From positions 1-64,000 of the forward strand of contig JAZNHT010000044.1 of NCBI GenBank assembly GCA_045577175.1: a stretch of DNA of 64,000 nt. Reading direction: 5' to 3'. Both the position numbers and the translations under genes were made by a program. Below, piece after piece: positions 26,393 to 35,119 of the stretch (its first letter is position 1; each line of letters opens with the position of its first letter). A model generated the notes under the pieces. It was given only the letters and a program-made list of their open reading frames with translations. It was not told the origin of the DNA and made no database searches. This DNA is from SIG701 sp045577175. Its GTDB lineage: Bacteria; Bacillota; Clostridia; Oscillospirales; CAG-272.

Positions 26393-28525
26393 TTGAAAGC
26401 AACTTCCGATCGAAAGAGCAAAAAATCCTCACCCGGACTCCTCAAAGGAAGCGTCATCCTCGGCGGAATCGACCGTTTCCTTTCGTGGATCTACCGCTGT
26501 ATCAAGGACGGATTCTTCGGACGGATTTTCTCCGCCTATCCGCAAAGCGCCGTTGACAGCACGGACAAGCCTTCCGCACGTCCCAAAAATTTCCTGTACC
26601 GTCGGGTGCTGTTGCCCGTTCGCCGTGCCGTCTCCGTGCGCGCAGAGAGCAGCTTCTTCCTCGCCCTCATACGGCGGCTGATCTCCTTTTTCCTCCGTTG
26701 CCGGCTCCGCGTCTACGGTACGTTTTTCCTGACGCTCGGTATCTATACCGCCGCCGCGTATCTTCTCTCCCTGCTCGGTAATGCCGCCGTTCCCTTCACA
26801 AATCTTATCATCGCCGCTGTGCTGGTGCTCTCCTCCCTTGCGGTGATTACCGTAAACGTATCTCTGTCCGATGCACTTCTCTCCTCCGCTTTGGCACCGC
26901 GCTTGTGTGCGATTTTCGGCATCCGCCAAAACTCATTGCGGGCGGACGGCGTAGCAGGTCGCTCGGATGTCGCCTTTATCGCAGGCATGATTCTCGGTCT
27001 CTGTACATCCGTGATCCCCATAACGCACATTCTCCTTTTGTTTGTGGGCGTTTTCCTTTTGTACCGTATCTTTATGACACCGGAGCTCGGCGTTTCTTCC
27101 CTGTTTTTGCTGATGCCGTTTCTGCCTACTATGGTTTTGGCAGGACTGCTCATCTATACAGCCCTTTGCTTCGGAACAAAGCTCGTTTTAGGCAAGCGCA
27201 AAATTCAACTTGAAACGGTCGATCTCGCCGCTATGCTGTTCGCGTTTTCCCTTTTGCTCGGCGGTGTGTTCTCGTTTTCCTCTGCCTCTTTGAAGCCGGC
27301 ACTGCTCATGGTTTGTCTGATGGGCGGCTACTTCCTTACGGTGCTCATGTGCCGTACCGCAGAGTGGCTCGCGCACTGTACTGCTTCCGCCATTCTCGGT
27401 GCCGCCATCGTTTCCGTATACGGCATTGTGCAGTATTTCACCGAATCGGTAGGCGAAGCCGGTGCATGGCTGGACACGGAAATGTTTGAGGACATCTCCG
27501 GACGGGTAGTCTCCACCCTGGAAAATCCGAATATGCTGGCAGAATACCTCATTCTGCTTCTGCCGATCGCCGTCTGCCGCTTTTTGACACGCGGCTCGCC
27601 CGTAAAGCGGACTGCCGGACTCTGTGCCGCCGCGCTGATGGGCGTCTGCCTCATTCTCACGTGGAGCCGCGGCGCATGGCTCGGGCTGATTTTCGGCGCG
27701 TTTATTTTCCTTCTGATCTGGCACCGCCGTGCGCTGTCACTGATTCTCGCCGGAGTGATCGCCGTACCGTTTCTCCCCTTTGTACTGCCCGACTCCATCA
27801 TCTCCCGATTCACCAGTATCGGAAATCTTGCGGACACCTCCACCTCGTACCGCTTGAACATCTGGCGCGGTGCCGTCCATATGCTGGAGGATTTCTGGTA
27901 CAGCGGCATCGGTATCGGCGAGGCTGCGTGGGATACGGTGTATCCTCGCTACTCGCTGGCAGCGATCGAAGCCGCCCCCCATGCGCACAATCTGTACCTG
28001 CAAACGTGGATCGAATGCGGCATCGTCGGCATCTTTCTTCTGTTTGTCTTTCTGTTTTTCCTTTGCCAGGCGAATTTTTCGTTCTACCGTACACTGTCCG
28101 ATATGCGAAAAACAATTGTCGAGTCTATCTCCATGACGCATCTGAAGCCGGATACAGCCGTCTCCGGCACCGTTGTCCGTGACAGAGATACGGATCGCGT
28201 CTCTGCCGAAAAGGAAATCACGGCACTGCGTCTGAACGCCGCCGCACCGCTTTGCGGTCTGTTTGCTGCCCTTGCGCAGGGACTGACCGATTATATCTGG
28301 TATAACTATCGCGTATTTCTGATGTTCTGGCTGGTGGCGGGACTCACCGCCGCCTATGCACGCTTCGGACGCAGGGAACTTATCCATATCCGCAACGTCA
28401 ATTCCCACAGACCGAACGCACCGGACGAAGCGCAGACCGATCTTTTCATCATCCCGCCCTCCGCCGTCAAAGCGGCAAAACGGAAATCAAAAAAAGTGGA
28501 GAAAGGAACCGTTTCTCATGGCTAA
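26393..28525 (+). CDS. O-antigen ligase/polymerase-like membrane protein
   Basis: A 710-residue protein with about ten to twelve membrane helices and the large external loop typical of the Wzy_C (O-antigen ligase) family: NPNMLAEYLILLLPIAV, LTWSRGAWLGLIFGAFIF, then STSYRLNIWRGAVHML and APHAHNLYLQTWIECG with the conserved His-Asn segment. Such proteins polymerise or attach undecaprenyl-linked glycans. The TTG start at 26393 has AAAGGAGG 9 bases upstream. The first ~100 residues are a basic, weakly conserved cytoplasmic segment. It overlaps the next gene by 8 bases and heads an operon with a WecA/TagO-like transferase, so it likely handles a wall-linked polysaccharide. Confidence 0.85.
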   Translation: MKATSDRKSKKSSPGLLKGSVILGGIDRFLSWIYRCIKDGFFGRIFSAYPQSAVDSTDKPSARPKNFLYRRVLLPVRRAVSVRAESSFFLALIRRLISFFLRCRLRVYGTFFLTLGIYTAAAYLLSLLGNAAVPFTNLIIAAVLVLSSLAVITVNVSLSDALLSSALAPRLCAIFGIRQNSLRADGVAGRSDVAFIAGMILGLCTSVIPITHILLLFVGVFLLYRIFMTPELGVSSLFLLMPFLPTMVLAGLLIYTALCFGTKLVLGKRKIQLETVDLAAMLFAFSLLLGGVFSFSSASLKPALLMVCLMGGYFLTVLMCRTAEWLAHCTASAILGAAIVSVYGIVQYFTESVGEAGAWLDTEMFEDISGRVVSTLENPNMLAEYLILLLPIAVCRFLTRGSPVKRTAGLCAAALMGVCLILTWSRGAWLGLIFGAFIFLLIWHRRALSLILAGVIAVPFLPFVLPDSIISRFTSIGNLADTSTSYRLNIWRGAVHMLEDFWYSGIGIGEAAWDTVYPRYSLAAIEAAPHAHNLYLQTWIECGIVGIFLLFVFLFFLCQANFSFYRTLSDMRKTIVESISMTHLKPDTAVSGTVVRDRDTDRVSAEKEITALRLNAAAPLCGLFAALAQGLTDYIWYNYRVFLMFWLVAGLTAAYARFGRRELIHIRNVNSHRPNAPDEAQTDLFIIPPSAVKAAKRKSKKVEKGTVSHG

Positions 28526-29006
28526 GCGAAAAACCGGCTTCAATCTGATGGATGCAGTAATCCTTGCGGCGATTCTTGCCGTTATCGCGTTGCTTCTGTA
28601 CGTTTTTGTCTTCAGTGAAAGTGCATCCCTGCAAAGCGGAGACAACAACAAATACACGCTCACCTACGTGGTGGAGGCAACGAAAATCAGTGACGAATTT
28701 ACCGACATGATCGAAGTCGGCGATCCCGTCATCGACTCCGCGAAAAAAATGAAGATCGGCACAGTCACCGCCGTAGAAGTACAGCCGTACCTGTATTTGG
28801 GAACGGATATGCATGAAGGCGAGCTCGTTCTGAATCCCGTTGACGGATATTCGAATCTGTACGTCACGATTCAGGCGGATGCGGTACTGAACGACATTTC
28901 CTACAGCATTGACGGATACGAAATGTACGTCGGTGCGAAAATTTTCCTGTCGTTTTCAGATATGGTCTGCACCGGATACTGCATTTCTTTGGACGCGGCA
29001 CAGTAA
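28518..29006 (+). CDS. DUF4330 family single-pass membrane protein
   Basis: A 162-residue protein with one N-terminal helix (LMDAVILAAILAVIALLLYVF) after the basic MAKRKTGFN start, then an extracytoplasmic domain with GDPVIDSAKKMKIGTVTAVE, which fits DUF4330. The ATG at 28518 overlaps the ligase gene by 8 bases. A second DUF4330 protein closes the same operon at 31048. Function unknown; association with polysaccharide genes suggests a part of an export or anchoring complex. Confidence 0.8.
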   Translation: MAKRKTGFNLMDAVILAAILAVIALLLYVFVFSESASLQSGDNNKYTLTYVVEATKISDEFTDMIEVGDPVIDSAKKMKIGTVTAVEVQPYLYLGTDMHEGELVLNPVDGYSNLYVTIQADAVLNDISYSIDGYEMYVGAKIFLSFSDMVCTGYCISLDAAQ

Positions 29007-29033
29007 TCCGCCGTCCCCGAAAGGATTGGATTT

Positions 29034-30197
29034 ATGAACATCACCACCCTGCTATTCGGCGTTGTCGCGGTGATCTGCTCTGCCCTGCTGGCATACGCAC
29101 TCACCCCGCCGATACGCGTTCTGGCGTATAAAATCGGCGCAATCGACGTCCCCACGGACAACAGACGTATGCATACACGACCGACGCCGCGCCTCGGCGG
29201 ACTTGCCATTTTCTTCGGTTTTGTTATCTCCTCGCTCATTTTCTGCGAGGTAACGCAGTCTCTTGTCGCCATCTGGATCGGCGGACTGATTCTCTGCGTG
29301 CTCGGCACGCTGGATGACGTTTTCCGTCTGCACTGGCTTATAAAAATGATCGTGCAGTTTTCCGTCGCCGGCATCGCAATCTCCCAGGGCGTCGTGATTA
29401 ATCAGATTCATCTCGGCGGTGATTACGTCCAGCTCGGCGTATGGAGCTATCCGCTCACGCTTCTGTGGATCGTCGGGCTCACCAACGCCATCAATCTGAT
29501 TGACGGGCTGGACGGACTCGCCTGCGGCGTTTCCGCCATCAGTTCTCTCTCGATTCTCTGCGTGATGCTGCTCCTCGGCGATATGGGATCGGCGCTGATT
29601 ACCGCTATCCTTGCCGGTGCCTGCATCGGATTTCTTCCGTTCAACCGAAATCCCGCGCGCATTTTTATGGGGGATTCGGGTGCTTTGTTCCTCGGCTTCA
29701 CGTTCGCAGTGATCTCCATCGAGGGCGTGTTCAAGCTCCACACAATCCTTTCTTTCATGATTCCGCTTTCCATTTTCGCCTTTCCGATCGTTGATACGCT
29801 CACGGCGATCATCCGCCGTCTCTTGCACGGAAAGAATCCCTTCGCGCCCGATCGCGGGCATCTGCATCACAAGCTGATCGATCTCGGCTTCACGCAAAAG
29901 GAGACGGTCGGCATCCTGTATGCGATCTGCGGCATCCTCGGACTGGTCGCAATCACGTTTACCGAAACGATGTTTCAAAACGAGCGCCTGCTCAAATCCA
30001 TCATGCTCGCGGCAGCGGCGCTGATTATCTTCTGGCTGAATTACATCATCATGAAAAATCCGTCCACACGGTATCTTTCAGGTCTTTTCGATCCGAAGGA
30101 AATTCCGCCGGAGCAGCTCTCCCCAATGAAAAAAGAAGAACCGGCAGAAGCACCGCAGGATGCCGGGGTACACACCGATGAAACGGACAAAAAATAA
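29034..30197 (+). CDS. tagO: Undecaprenyl-phosphate N-acetylglucosaminyl 1-phosphate transferase (WecA/TagO family)
   Basis: A 387-residue polytopic membrane enzyme that starts lipid-linked wall glycan or teichoic acid synthesis by moving a GlcNAc-1-phosphate-type group to undecaprenyl phosphate. Family motifs: PTPRLGG near the N-terminus, GTLDDV with the Mg-binding DD, NAINLIDGLDGLACGV, FNRNPARIFMGDSG and DRGHLHHKLIDLGF. The C-terminal ~50 residues are a charged cytoplasmic tail. GlcNAc specificity rather than MurNAc-pentapeptide (MraY) is inferred from the HLHH motif. Confidence 0.93.
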   Translation: MNITTLLFGVVAVICSALLAYALTPPIRVLAYKIGAIDVPTDNRRMHTRPTPRLGGLAIFFGFVISSLIFCEVTQSLVAIWIGGLILCVLGTLDDVFRLHWLIKMIVQFSVAGIAISQGVVINQIHLGGDYVQLGVWSYPLTLLWIVGLTNAINLIDGLDGLACGVSAISSLSILCVMLLLGDMGSALITAILAGACIGFLPFNRNPARIFMGDSGALFLGFTFAVISIEGVFKLHTILSFMIPLSIFAFPIVDTLTAIIRRLLHGKNPFAPDRGHLHHKLIDLGFTQKETVGILYAICGILGLVAITFTETMFQNERLLKSIMLAAAALIIFWLNYIIMKNPSTRYLSGLFDPKEIPPEQLSPMKKEEPAEAPQDAGVHTDETDKK

Positions 30198-31023
30198 AGA
30201 AAAGCGTTCGGACATCACCGTTCTTCCCATCGCGCCGGGCACCATGATACTGAGCGGCGCTATGCTGCTCGCGTTTCTGATTCTGCTCGTCGTTCTCAAT
30301 CTGAACGGGATGATCGATCTGCCAAACTGGATAGAGCGCATCATCGGCACGGCGGAAAACGTGAGCGATGACGGCGACAGCTTCGGCGAATCGTTTCTTG
30401 TATCCCTGAGCGGAACACCGCAGAATACAGGAAATACCGTGTTTATTGACTCCGATCCGAACGCACTCCTCGCCGCTCTCCTGGAAACGGAACCGGCACC
30501 CTCCTATTATCAAAGCTGCACAGTCAGCCGCACAAACGCAGAGGGCGCGTCACTGACCAGGCAGATATTTCGTCTCGTATCGGGTGGGAACGAGTACACG
30601 GAAATCCTTTTCCGCGGACAGCTCGAACGGGCAGTTACGCTGAATGAAACCGCCGTGCGCATCACGGAACAAAATCAAACGCGCGTATTCCCCCGTACCG
30701 CTGATTCGGTTTTCACGGCGGAAAGCGAAATCGGATTTCCCTCTCTGTCGCGCTTGAAACAGCTGATCGGCAAGGCGGAAACAGGTGAATACACCCTGTC
30801 ACTCAGCGCAACTGCGGACACAACATGTATCCGCGCGGCATTCACCGATACGCTGAGCGGTACGCGAGAAGTCTTCGACATCCTCCCCGATCTCGGTGTA
30901 ATTTTTGCCGCGCAATCGTATCTGCCCGGCGAGGACACGCCGTACTATTCGCTCACCACAACGTCACTCCTCTCGGATGTCACAGGATTTGACAACTCTA
31001 TCTTTGAAATCCCCAATTCGTAA
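30178..31023 (+). CDS. Single-pass membrane protein of unknown function in polysaccharide operon
   Basis: The 281-residue product has a basic N-terminus, one membrane helix (MILSGAMLLAFLILLVVLNL) and an extracytoplasmic beta-rich domain with no Cys and no motif I recognise. The start at 30178 overlaps the tagO end by 20 bases; an ATG at 30160 is equally in frame. Late residues (DTLSGTREVFDILPDLGVIFAAQSYLPGEDTPY) hint at a lipoprotein-carrier-like sandwich, but this is weak. It is read with the neighbouring wall polymer genes and may be part of their export machinery. Confidence 0.6.
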   Translation: MKRTKNKEKRSDITVLPIAPGTMILSGAMLLAFLILLVVLNLNGMIDLPNWIERIIGTAENVSDDGDSFGESFLVSLSGTPQNTGNTVFIDSDPNALLAALLETEPAPSYYQSCTVSRTNAEGASLTRQIFRLVSGGNEYTEILFRGQLERAVTLNETAVRITEQNQTRVFPRTADSVFTAESEIGFPSLSRLKQLIGKAETGEYTLSLSATADTTCIRAAFTDTLSGTREVFDILPDLGVIFAAQSYLPGEDTPYYSLTTTSLLSDVTGFDNSIFEIPNS

Positions 31024-31047
31024 GCAAACGTGAAAGGAACTACCGAT

Positions 31048-31566
31048 ATGCCGAAAAACACTGCCCGTGAACGGCGTAAGCTGAACGCTGTTGACTACTT
31101 TATCCTCATCGCCGCCATCCTTTGCATTGCCGGTGCCGTCCTCCGCATAGCGGTCGGAAACGCGGGCGGCTCGCTCTCCTCTCCGATCACATCGGAGGAT
31201 TATGTTGTGTCGTTCAAAATCGAAAACATCCGCAACACCTCCACGGAATACCTTACAGAGGGTGAAGTGTTCTATATTGAATCCACGAAACAGTACATGG
31301 GGAAGATCACGGGCAACGTCACCGTGACACCGGCTCTGTTTTATATTGAGGACGCAAACGGAAACTATGTCCAGACATATGCGCCGGACAACGGCGATGC
31401 CTCCCGCAGAGATGTGATCGGTACTATGCTTGTCAGCGGATACATGGGAGAGAGCGGATTTTTGCTCGGCGGCTCCACGCCGCTTGCCGCGAACAAGGAG
31501 CTCACAGTTCGCAGTAAAAATCTCTCCATAAAGATTATCATCACCGATATTGTGAAAGCATCGTAA
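31048..31566 (+). CDS. DUF4330 family single-pass membrane protein (second copy)
   Basis: A 172-residue relative of the protein at 28518: basic start, membrane helix (YFILIAAILCIAGAVLRIAV) and an extracytoplasmic domain with TEGEVFYIESTKQYMGKITG. The ATG at 31048 is favoured over a GTG at 31030 by AAAGGA placed 9 bases upstream. It is the last gene of the operon, followed by a bidirectional terminator. Two diverged paralogues in one operon suggest a heteromeric complex (inference). Confidence 0.78.
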   Translation: MPKNTARERRKLNAVDYFILIAAILCIAGAVLRIAVGNAGGSLSSPITSEDYVVSFKIENIRNTSTEYLTEGEVFYIESTKQYMGKITGNVTVTPALFYIEDANGNYVQTYAPDNGDASRRDVIGTMLVSGYMGESGFLLGGSTPLAANKELTVRSKNLSIKIIITDIVKAS

Positions 31567-31573
31567 ATAAATC

Positions 31574-31608
31574 AACCCTCCGCCTATACTGCGCGGAGGG
31601 TTTGTCTT
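31574..31608. terminator. Bidirectional terminator
   Basis: AACCCTCCGC and GCGGAGGGTT form a 10-bp stem; TTTGTCTTTA follows on the + strand and a T-rich tail on the minus strand, closing the polysaccharide operon and the convergent XRE gene. Confidence 0.8.
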
Positions 31609-32222
31609 TATTGCTTGCCTTTTTTTCTGAGCCACACGGCAAGGATGATGCCGCCGATCAATAAAACGGCACCGATCGCCACGATAATACCGCCGAGGAT
31701 ACCGACGGGATTGAACGTCTCCACTTGGGGAAGCCCACTGTCAAACGGACTTCCGTAGAATCCTGCGCCGAAGTCCTGCATCATACTCTCGACGCTCGAT
31801 TCATACGAGGACACCATCAAATTTGAAATAATCGCCGCGGCACCACCGATCAGCAGAAAGAGCGCACCGACAACGGCAACGTACACGCCCGCAAGCCAGC
31901 CGAAGCGGCGAAGTCCTCGTCCGATAAAACCGGGTGCACTGTCCATCCATTTCGGATATTTCGGCGCATCGGCTTTGGACGGCGGCACGTCCTCAGTCTG
32001 CGTGCCTGTCCGCATTTCGGGCGGCTCCTCCTCGGAGAGAAGGAAATCAACCGTAACGCCGAACACAGCCGAAAGCGTTTTCAGCTTCGCAATCTCCGGC
32101 TCGGATTCACCCGTCTCCCATTTGCTGACCGCCTGACGGGACACGCCGATCTGCTCGGCAAGCTCCTCCTGCGATTTGCCTGTTTTCTTTCGGTAATAAA
32201 AAATCTTCTCGGACAGCTTCAT
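31608..32222 (-). CDS. Membrane-bound XRE family regulator
   Basis: A 204-residue protein with an N-terminal XRE helix-turn-helix (YRKKTGKSQEELAEQIGVSRQAVSKWETG) and two C-terminal membrane helices (LAGVYVAVVGALFLLIGGA and LGGIIVAIGAVLLIGGIIL). This layout suggests a regulator that senses something at or in the membrane. ATG at 32222 has AAGGAG upstream. A 16-bp near-perfect palindrome overlaps its -10 box, suggesting autorepression. No obvious target operon adjoins it. Confidence 0.85.
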   Translation of the reverse strand: MKLSEKIFYYRKKTGKSQEELAEQIGVSRQAVSKWETGESEPEIAKLKTLSAVFGVTVDFLLSEEEPPEMRTGTQTEDVPPSKADAPKYPKWMDSAPGFIGRGLRRFGWLAGVYVAVVGALFLLIGGAAAIISNLMVSSYESSVESMMQDFGAGFYGSPFDSGLPQVETFNPVGILGGIIVAIGAVLLIGGIILAVWLRKKGKQ

Positions 32223-32236
32223 ACGTATTCTCCTTT

Positions 32237-32256
32237 CTGTCTGTACAAACAGTATA
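32237..32256 (-). promoter_or_regulatory. Operator overlapping the -10 of the XRE gene
   Basis: CTGTCTGTACAAACAG (32237-32252) is palindromic except for one base pair and overlaps TATACT (32251-32256, minus strand). A convincing -35 was not found. Confidence 0.5.
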
Positions 32257-32342
32257 TCGGATCGAGCCAAAAAACACCACCAATTTCGCCTTGCAATTGC
32301 GCAACCGTCGGTTGCAATCGGCAAAAAAGGTCTTATGCAAGG

Positions 32343-32381
32343 AAAAAATCGCCGCGAATCGATGATCCGCGGCAATTTTTA
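32343..32381 (-). terminator. Terminator of the tilS-hpt-ftsH operon
   Basis: Read leftward, AAAAATTGCCGCG pairs with CGCGGCGATTTTT and is followed by a T run, directly after the ftsH stop. Confidence 0.85.
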
Positions 32382-34415
32382 TCAGTGTTTGATTTCGGGC
32401 GGACGCTGTGACTGTGCCAGCTCTTCTTCGCGGCGGCGGCGCTCCTCTTCGCGCTTTCTCTCCTGCTCGGCGAGATGCTGGGCGCGCTTTTCGTTCTCCT
32501 CCGCACTGCGGCGGCGCTTCTCCGCGACCATTTCCTCCAGTTCCTCGTACGTCACGGGGGCTTCGTCCGTCGCGTCCATAGCGCGGTTGAACTGCTCCTC
32601 CTCCATGATCTCGTTCTTCATAAGGAAGCCGGCGATATAGTGGAGCTTCTCCATCTGTTCCTTGAGAATTTTCTCGGCGGCGGCATAGCAGTCCGTAATG
32701 ATCCGCTTGATCTCGGTATCAATATCCGATGCGGTCTGCTCGGAATAATTGCGCGTGTTGTTGAAATCGCGTCCGAGGAACACCTCGTCTCCGCCGGAAT
32801 CGTGACCGTACAGAATCGGTCCGAGCAGATCGGACATACCGTACTTCGTGACCATGCCGCGGGCGATTGACGTCGCGCGCTGAATATCGTTCGACGCACC
32901 AGTTGAAATATCGTCCATGATGAGTGCCTCTGCCACACGGCCCGCAAGCAGCGTGGTAATCTCGTTCACCATATCATTCTTGGACATATAGGAGCGATCC
33001 TCCTTCGGGAGAGACAGCGTATAACCGCCGGCTCTGCCGCTGGGGATGATCGAAATCTGATGGACGGGATCGTTTTCCTGCACCGCGCGCGTGACGATGG
33101 CGTGACCTGCCTCGTGGTACGCGGTGAGCTTTTTCTCCTTCTCGGAGATAACCTTCGATTTCTTCTGCGGACCGACGATAACCTTAATCATCGCCTCCTC
33201 GAGATCGTTCATACCGATGAGGGATTTGCCCTTCCGTGCGGCAAGGAGTGCCGCCTCATTCAGAAGATTGGCAAGATCCGCGCCCGTGAAGCCGACCGTA
33301 GTCTTGGCAACCACGCTGAGATCGACCTCGTTTTCAAACGGCTTGTTCTTCGCGTGAACCTTGAGAATTTCCTCGCGCCCCTTGATGTCGGGATAGTTTA
33401 CGGTGATCTGTCTGTCAAAACGACCGGGGCGAAGCAGTGCGGGATCGAGAATATCGGGGCGGTTTGTCGCCGCAAGGACGATCACGCCGTCGTTCGTACC
33501 GAAGCCGTCCATCTCGACAAGAAGCTGATTGAGTGTCTGCTCTCTTTCGTCGTGACCGCCGCCGAGACCTGCGCCTCTGTGACGACCGACCGCATCGATC
33601 TCATCGATGAAGATGATGGATGCAGGGGATTTTTTCGCAGTCTCAAACAGATCGCGCACGCGGGATGCGCCGACACCGACGTACATCTCCACGAAATCGG
33701 AGCCGGAAATGGAGTAGAACGGCACGCCTGCCTCGCCTGCAACAGCCTTGGCGAGAAGCGTTTTACCCGTACCGGGAGGACCTACGAGCAGGACACCGTG
33801 CGGAATCCGTGCGCCGAGCTTCGTGAAGTACGAGGGATCGCGCAGGAACTCAACGATTTCCTCCAGCTCCGCCTTTTCTTCATCGGCACCGGCTACGTCC
33901 TTGAACAAAACCTTGTTCTTATCCGAAGAAATGAGCTTCGCCTTCGCTCTGCCGAACGATGCAATCTTTGAGCCCTTACCGCCGCCGCTCATATTGACCA
34001 TGAAGAAAATCCACACGGCGATAATAAGCACAATAATGATGATATACGGCAGATACGCCACCCAGATCGGGATGCTCTTCGGTGCCGGAATATCATACGC
34101 TTCGATGATACCGTTTTCATACTGTTCGGCGACGGTATCTCCGAGCGCCCACAAAAAGAGATCGAGATTTCTGAGCTCATATGTGTAAAGCGCCTCGCCC
34201 TCCGAGCCGTCTGTCAGGACGACACGCACCGTCATCGTGAGCAGATTTTCCTCATCAATGACAAATTCCTTGACCTGCTCATTTTCGAAGTACGTAATCA
34301 CGTCACTGAAGGTGACCTCCTCTTTCGGGAGGCTTTGGAACAGTGCCGCCGTTCCGAAAATAATCACACCGATCAAAACGATATAGAAAATGGCAATCTT
34401 AAAGTTGCTTTTCAT
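32382..34415 (-). CDS. ftsH: ATP-dependent zinc metalloprotease FtsH
   Basis: A 677-residue membrane AAA+ protease for quality control of membrane and regulatory proteins. Two membrane helices (about 8-27 and 117-140) flank a ~90-residue external domain; then the AAA module with Walker A GPPGTGKT at 212-219, IIFIDEIDAVGRHRG, the SRH region NRPDILDPALLRPGRFDRQ, and the zinc site YHEAGHAIV. The C-terminus is highly charged (Glu/Arg-rich coiled coil). GGAGG precedes the ATG. It is the last gene of tilS-hpt-ftsH, the same order as in Bacillus. Confidence 0.97.
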   Translation of the reverse strand: MKSNFKIAIFYIVLIGVIIFGTAALFQSLPKEEVTFSDVITYFENEQVKEFVIDEENLLTMTVRVVLTDGSEGEALYTYELRNLDLFLWALGDTVAEQYENGIIEAYDIPAPKSIPIWVAYLPYIIIIVLIIAVWIFFMVNMSGGGKGSKIASFGRAKAKLISSDKNKVLFKDVAGADEEKAELEEIVEFLRDPSYFTKLGARIPHGVLLVGPPGTGKTLLAKAVAGEAGVPFYSISGSDFVEMYVGVGASRVRDLFETAKKSPASIIFIDEIDAVGRHRGAGLGGGHDEREQTLNQLLVEMDGFGTNDGVIVLAATNRPDILDPALLRPGRFDRQITVNYPDIKGREEILKVHAKNKPFENEVDLSVVAKTTVGFTGADLANLLNEAALLAARKGKSLIGMNDLEEAMIKVIVGPQKKSKVISEKEKKLTAYHEAGHAIVTRAVQENDPVHQISIIPSGRAGGYTLSLPKEDRSYMSKNDMVNEITTLLAGRVAEALIMDDISTGASNDIQRATSIARGMVTKYGMSDLLGPILYGHDSGGDEVFLGRDFNNTRNYSEQTASDIDTEIKRIITDCYAAAEKILKEQMEKLHYIAGFLMKNEIMEEEQFNRAMDATDEAPVTYEELEEMVAEKRRRSAEENEKRAQHLAEQERKREEERRRREEELAQSQRPPEIKH

Positions 34416-34492
34416 GCATTCCTCCGAGCCTCATCTGTCCGCACTCTTGACAGACAGACGGCAATTGATAGTAAGCGGATAAACCCGCGTAT

Positions 34493-35056
34493 TTATTTCT
34501 CGTAAACCTCGCGCTTCAGGATGCCGACATACGGCAGTGCGCGGTATTTTTCCGCATAATCCAGTCCGTAGCCGATAACAAACTCATCCGGAATGCTCGC
34601 ACCGACGTAGTCGGACACGAAATCCACCTCGCGGCGCGACGGCTTATCGAGCAGCGTGCACGTTTTGACGCTTCTCGCGCCGTTGAGGCGCAGATACTCC
34701 GTCAGATAGGAGAGTGTCTTACCGCTGTCGATGATGTCCTCCACGATCAGGATATTACACTCGCTGAGGTCGGAACGGCACAAATCGAGATGAATTTTGA
34801 TACGGCCGCTTGTGCTTGTGCCTGCGCCGTATGAGGATACTTTCATAAAATCGATCTCGACAGGCAGCGTGATCTTCTTCATGAGATCGCCCATAAAGAC
34901 GACGCTTCCCTTCAGTATGCCGAGCAGCACCAGCTTGCCGTCCGTGTTTTTGTAATCCGCGTCGATTTTCGCCGCGATCTCCGTGGTGATGCGATCAATT
35001 TCCTCTTGGGAAACGAGAACGCGTTCCACGTCTGCGTGTATCATAGTTTCGCTCAT
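34493..35056 (-). CDS. hpt: Hypoxanthine-guanine phosphoribosyltransferase
   Basis: Purine salvage enzyme making IMP/GMP from hypoxanthine/guanine and PRPP, 187 residues. The PRPP loop NILIVEDIIDSGKTLSYL is diagnostic; LVLLGILKGSVVFMGDLM and the SSYGAGTSTSG flexible loop agree. The start at 35056 (MSETMIHADVE) is chosen over 35080 because AAAGGAG lies between them. It sits between tilS and ftsH as in many Bacillota. Confidence 0.96.
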   Translation of the reverse strand: MSETMIHADVERVLVSQEEIDRITTEIAAKIDADYKNTDGKLVLLGILKGSVVFMGDLMKKITLPVEIDFMKVSSYGAGTSTSGRIKIHLDLCRSDLSECNILIVEDIIDSGKTLSYLTEYLRLNGARSVKTCTLLDKPSRREVDFVSDYVGASIPDEFVIGYGLDYAEKYRALPYVGILKREVYEK

Positions 35057-35119
35057 GTCCGTCAGAACTCCTTTGGTCATTCATATATATAGTGCCGCAC
35101 ATCGGGCGGAGTATGCGAT

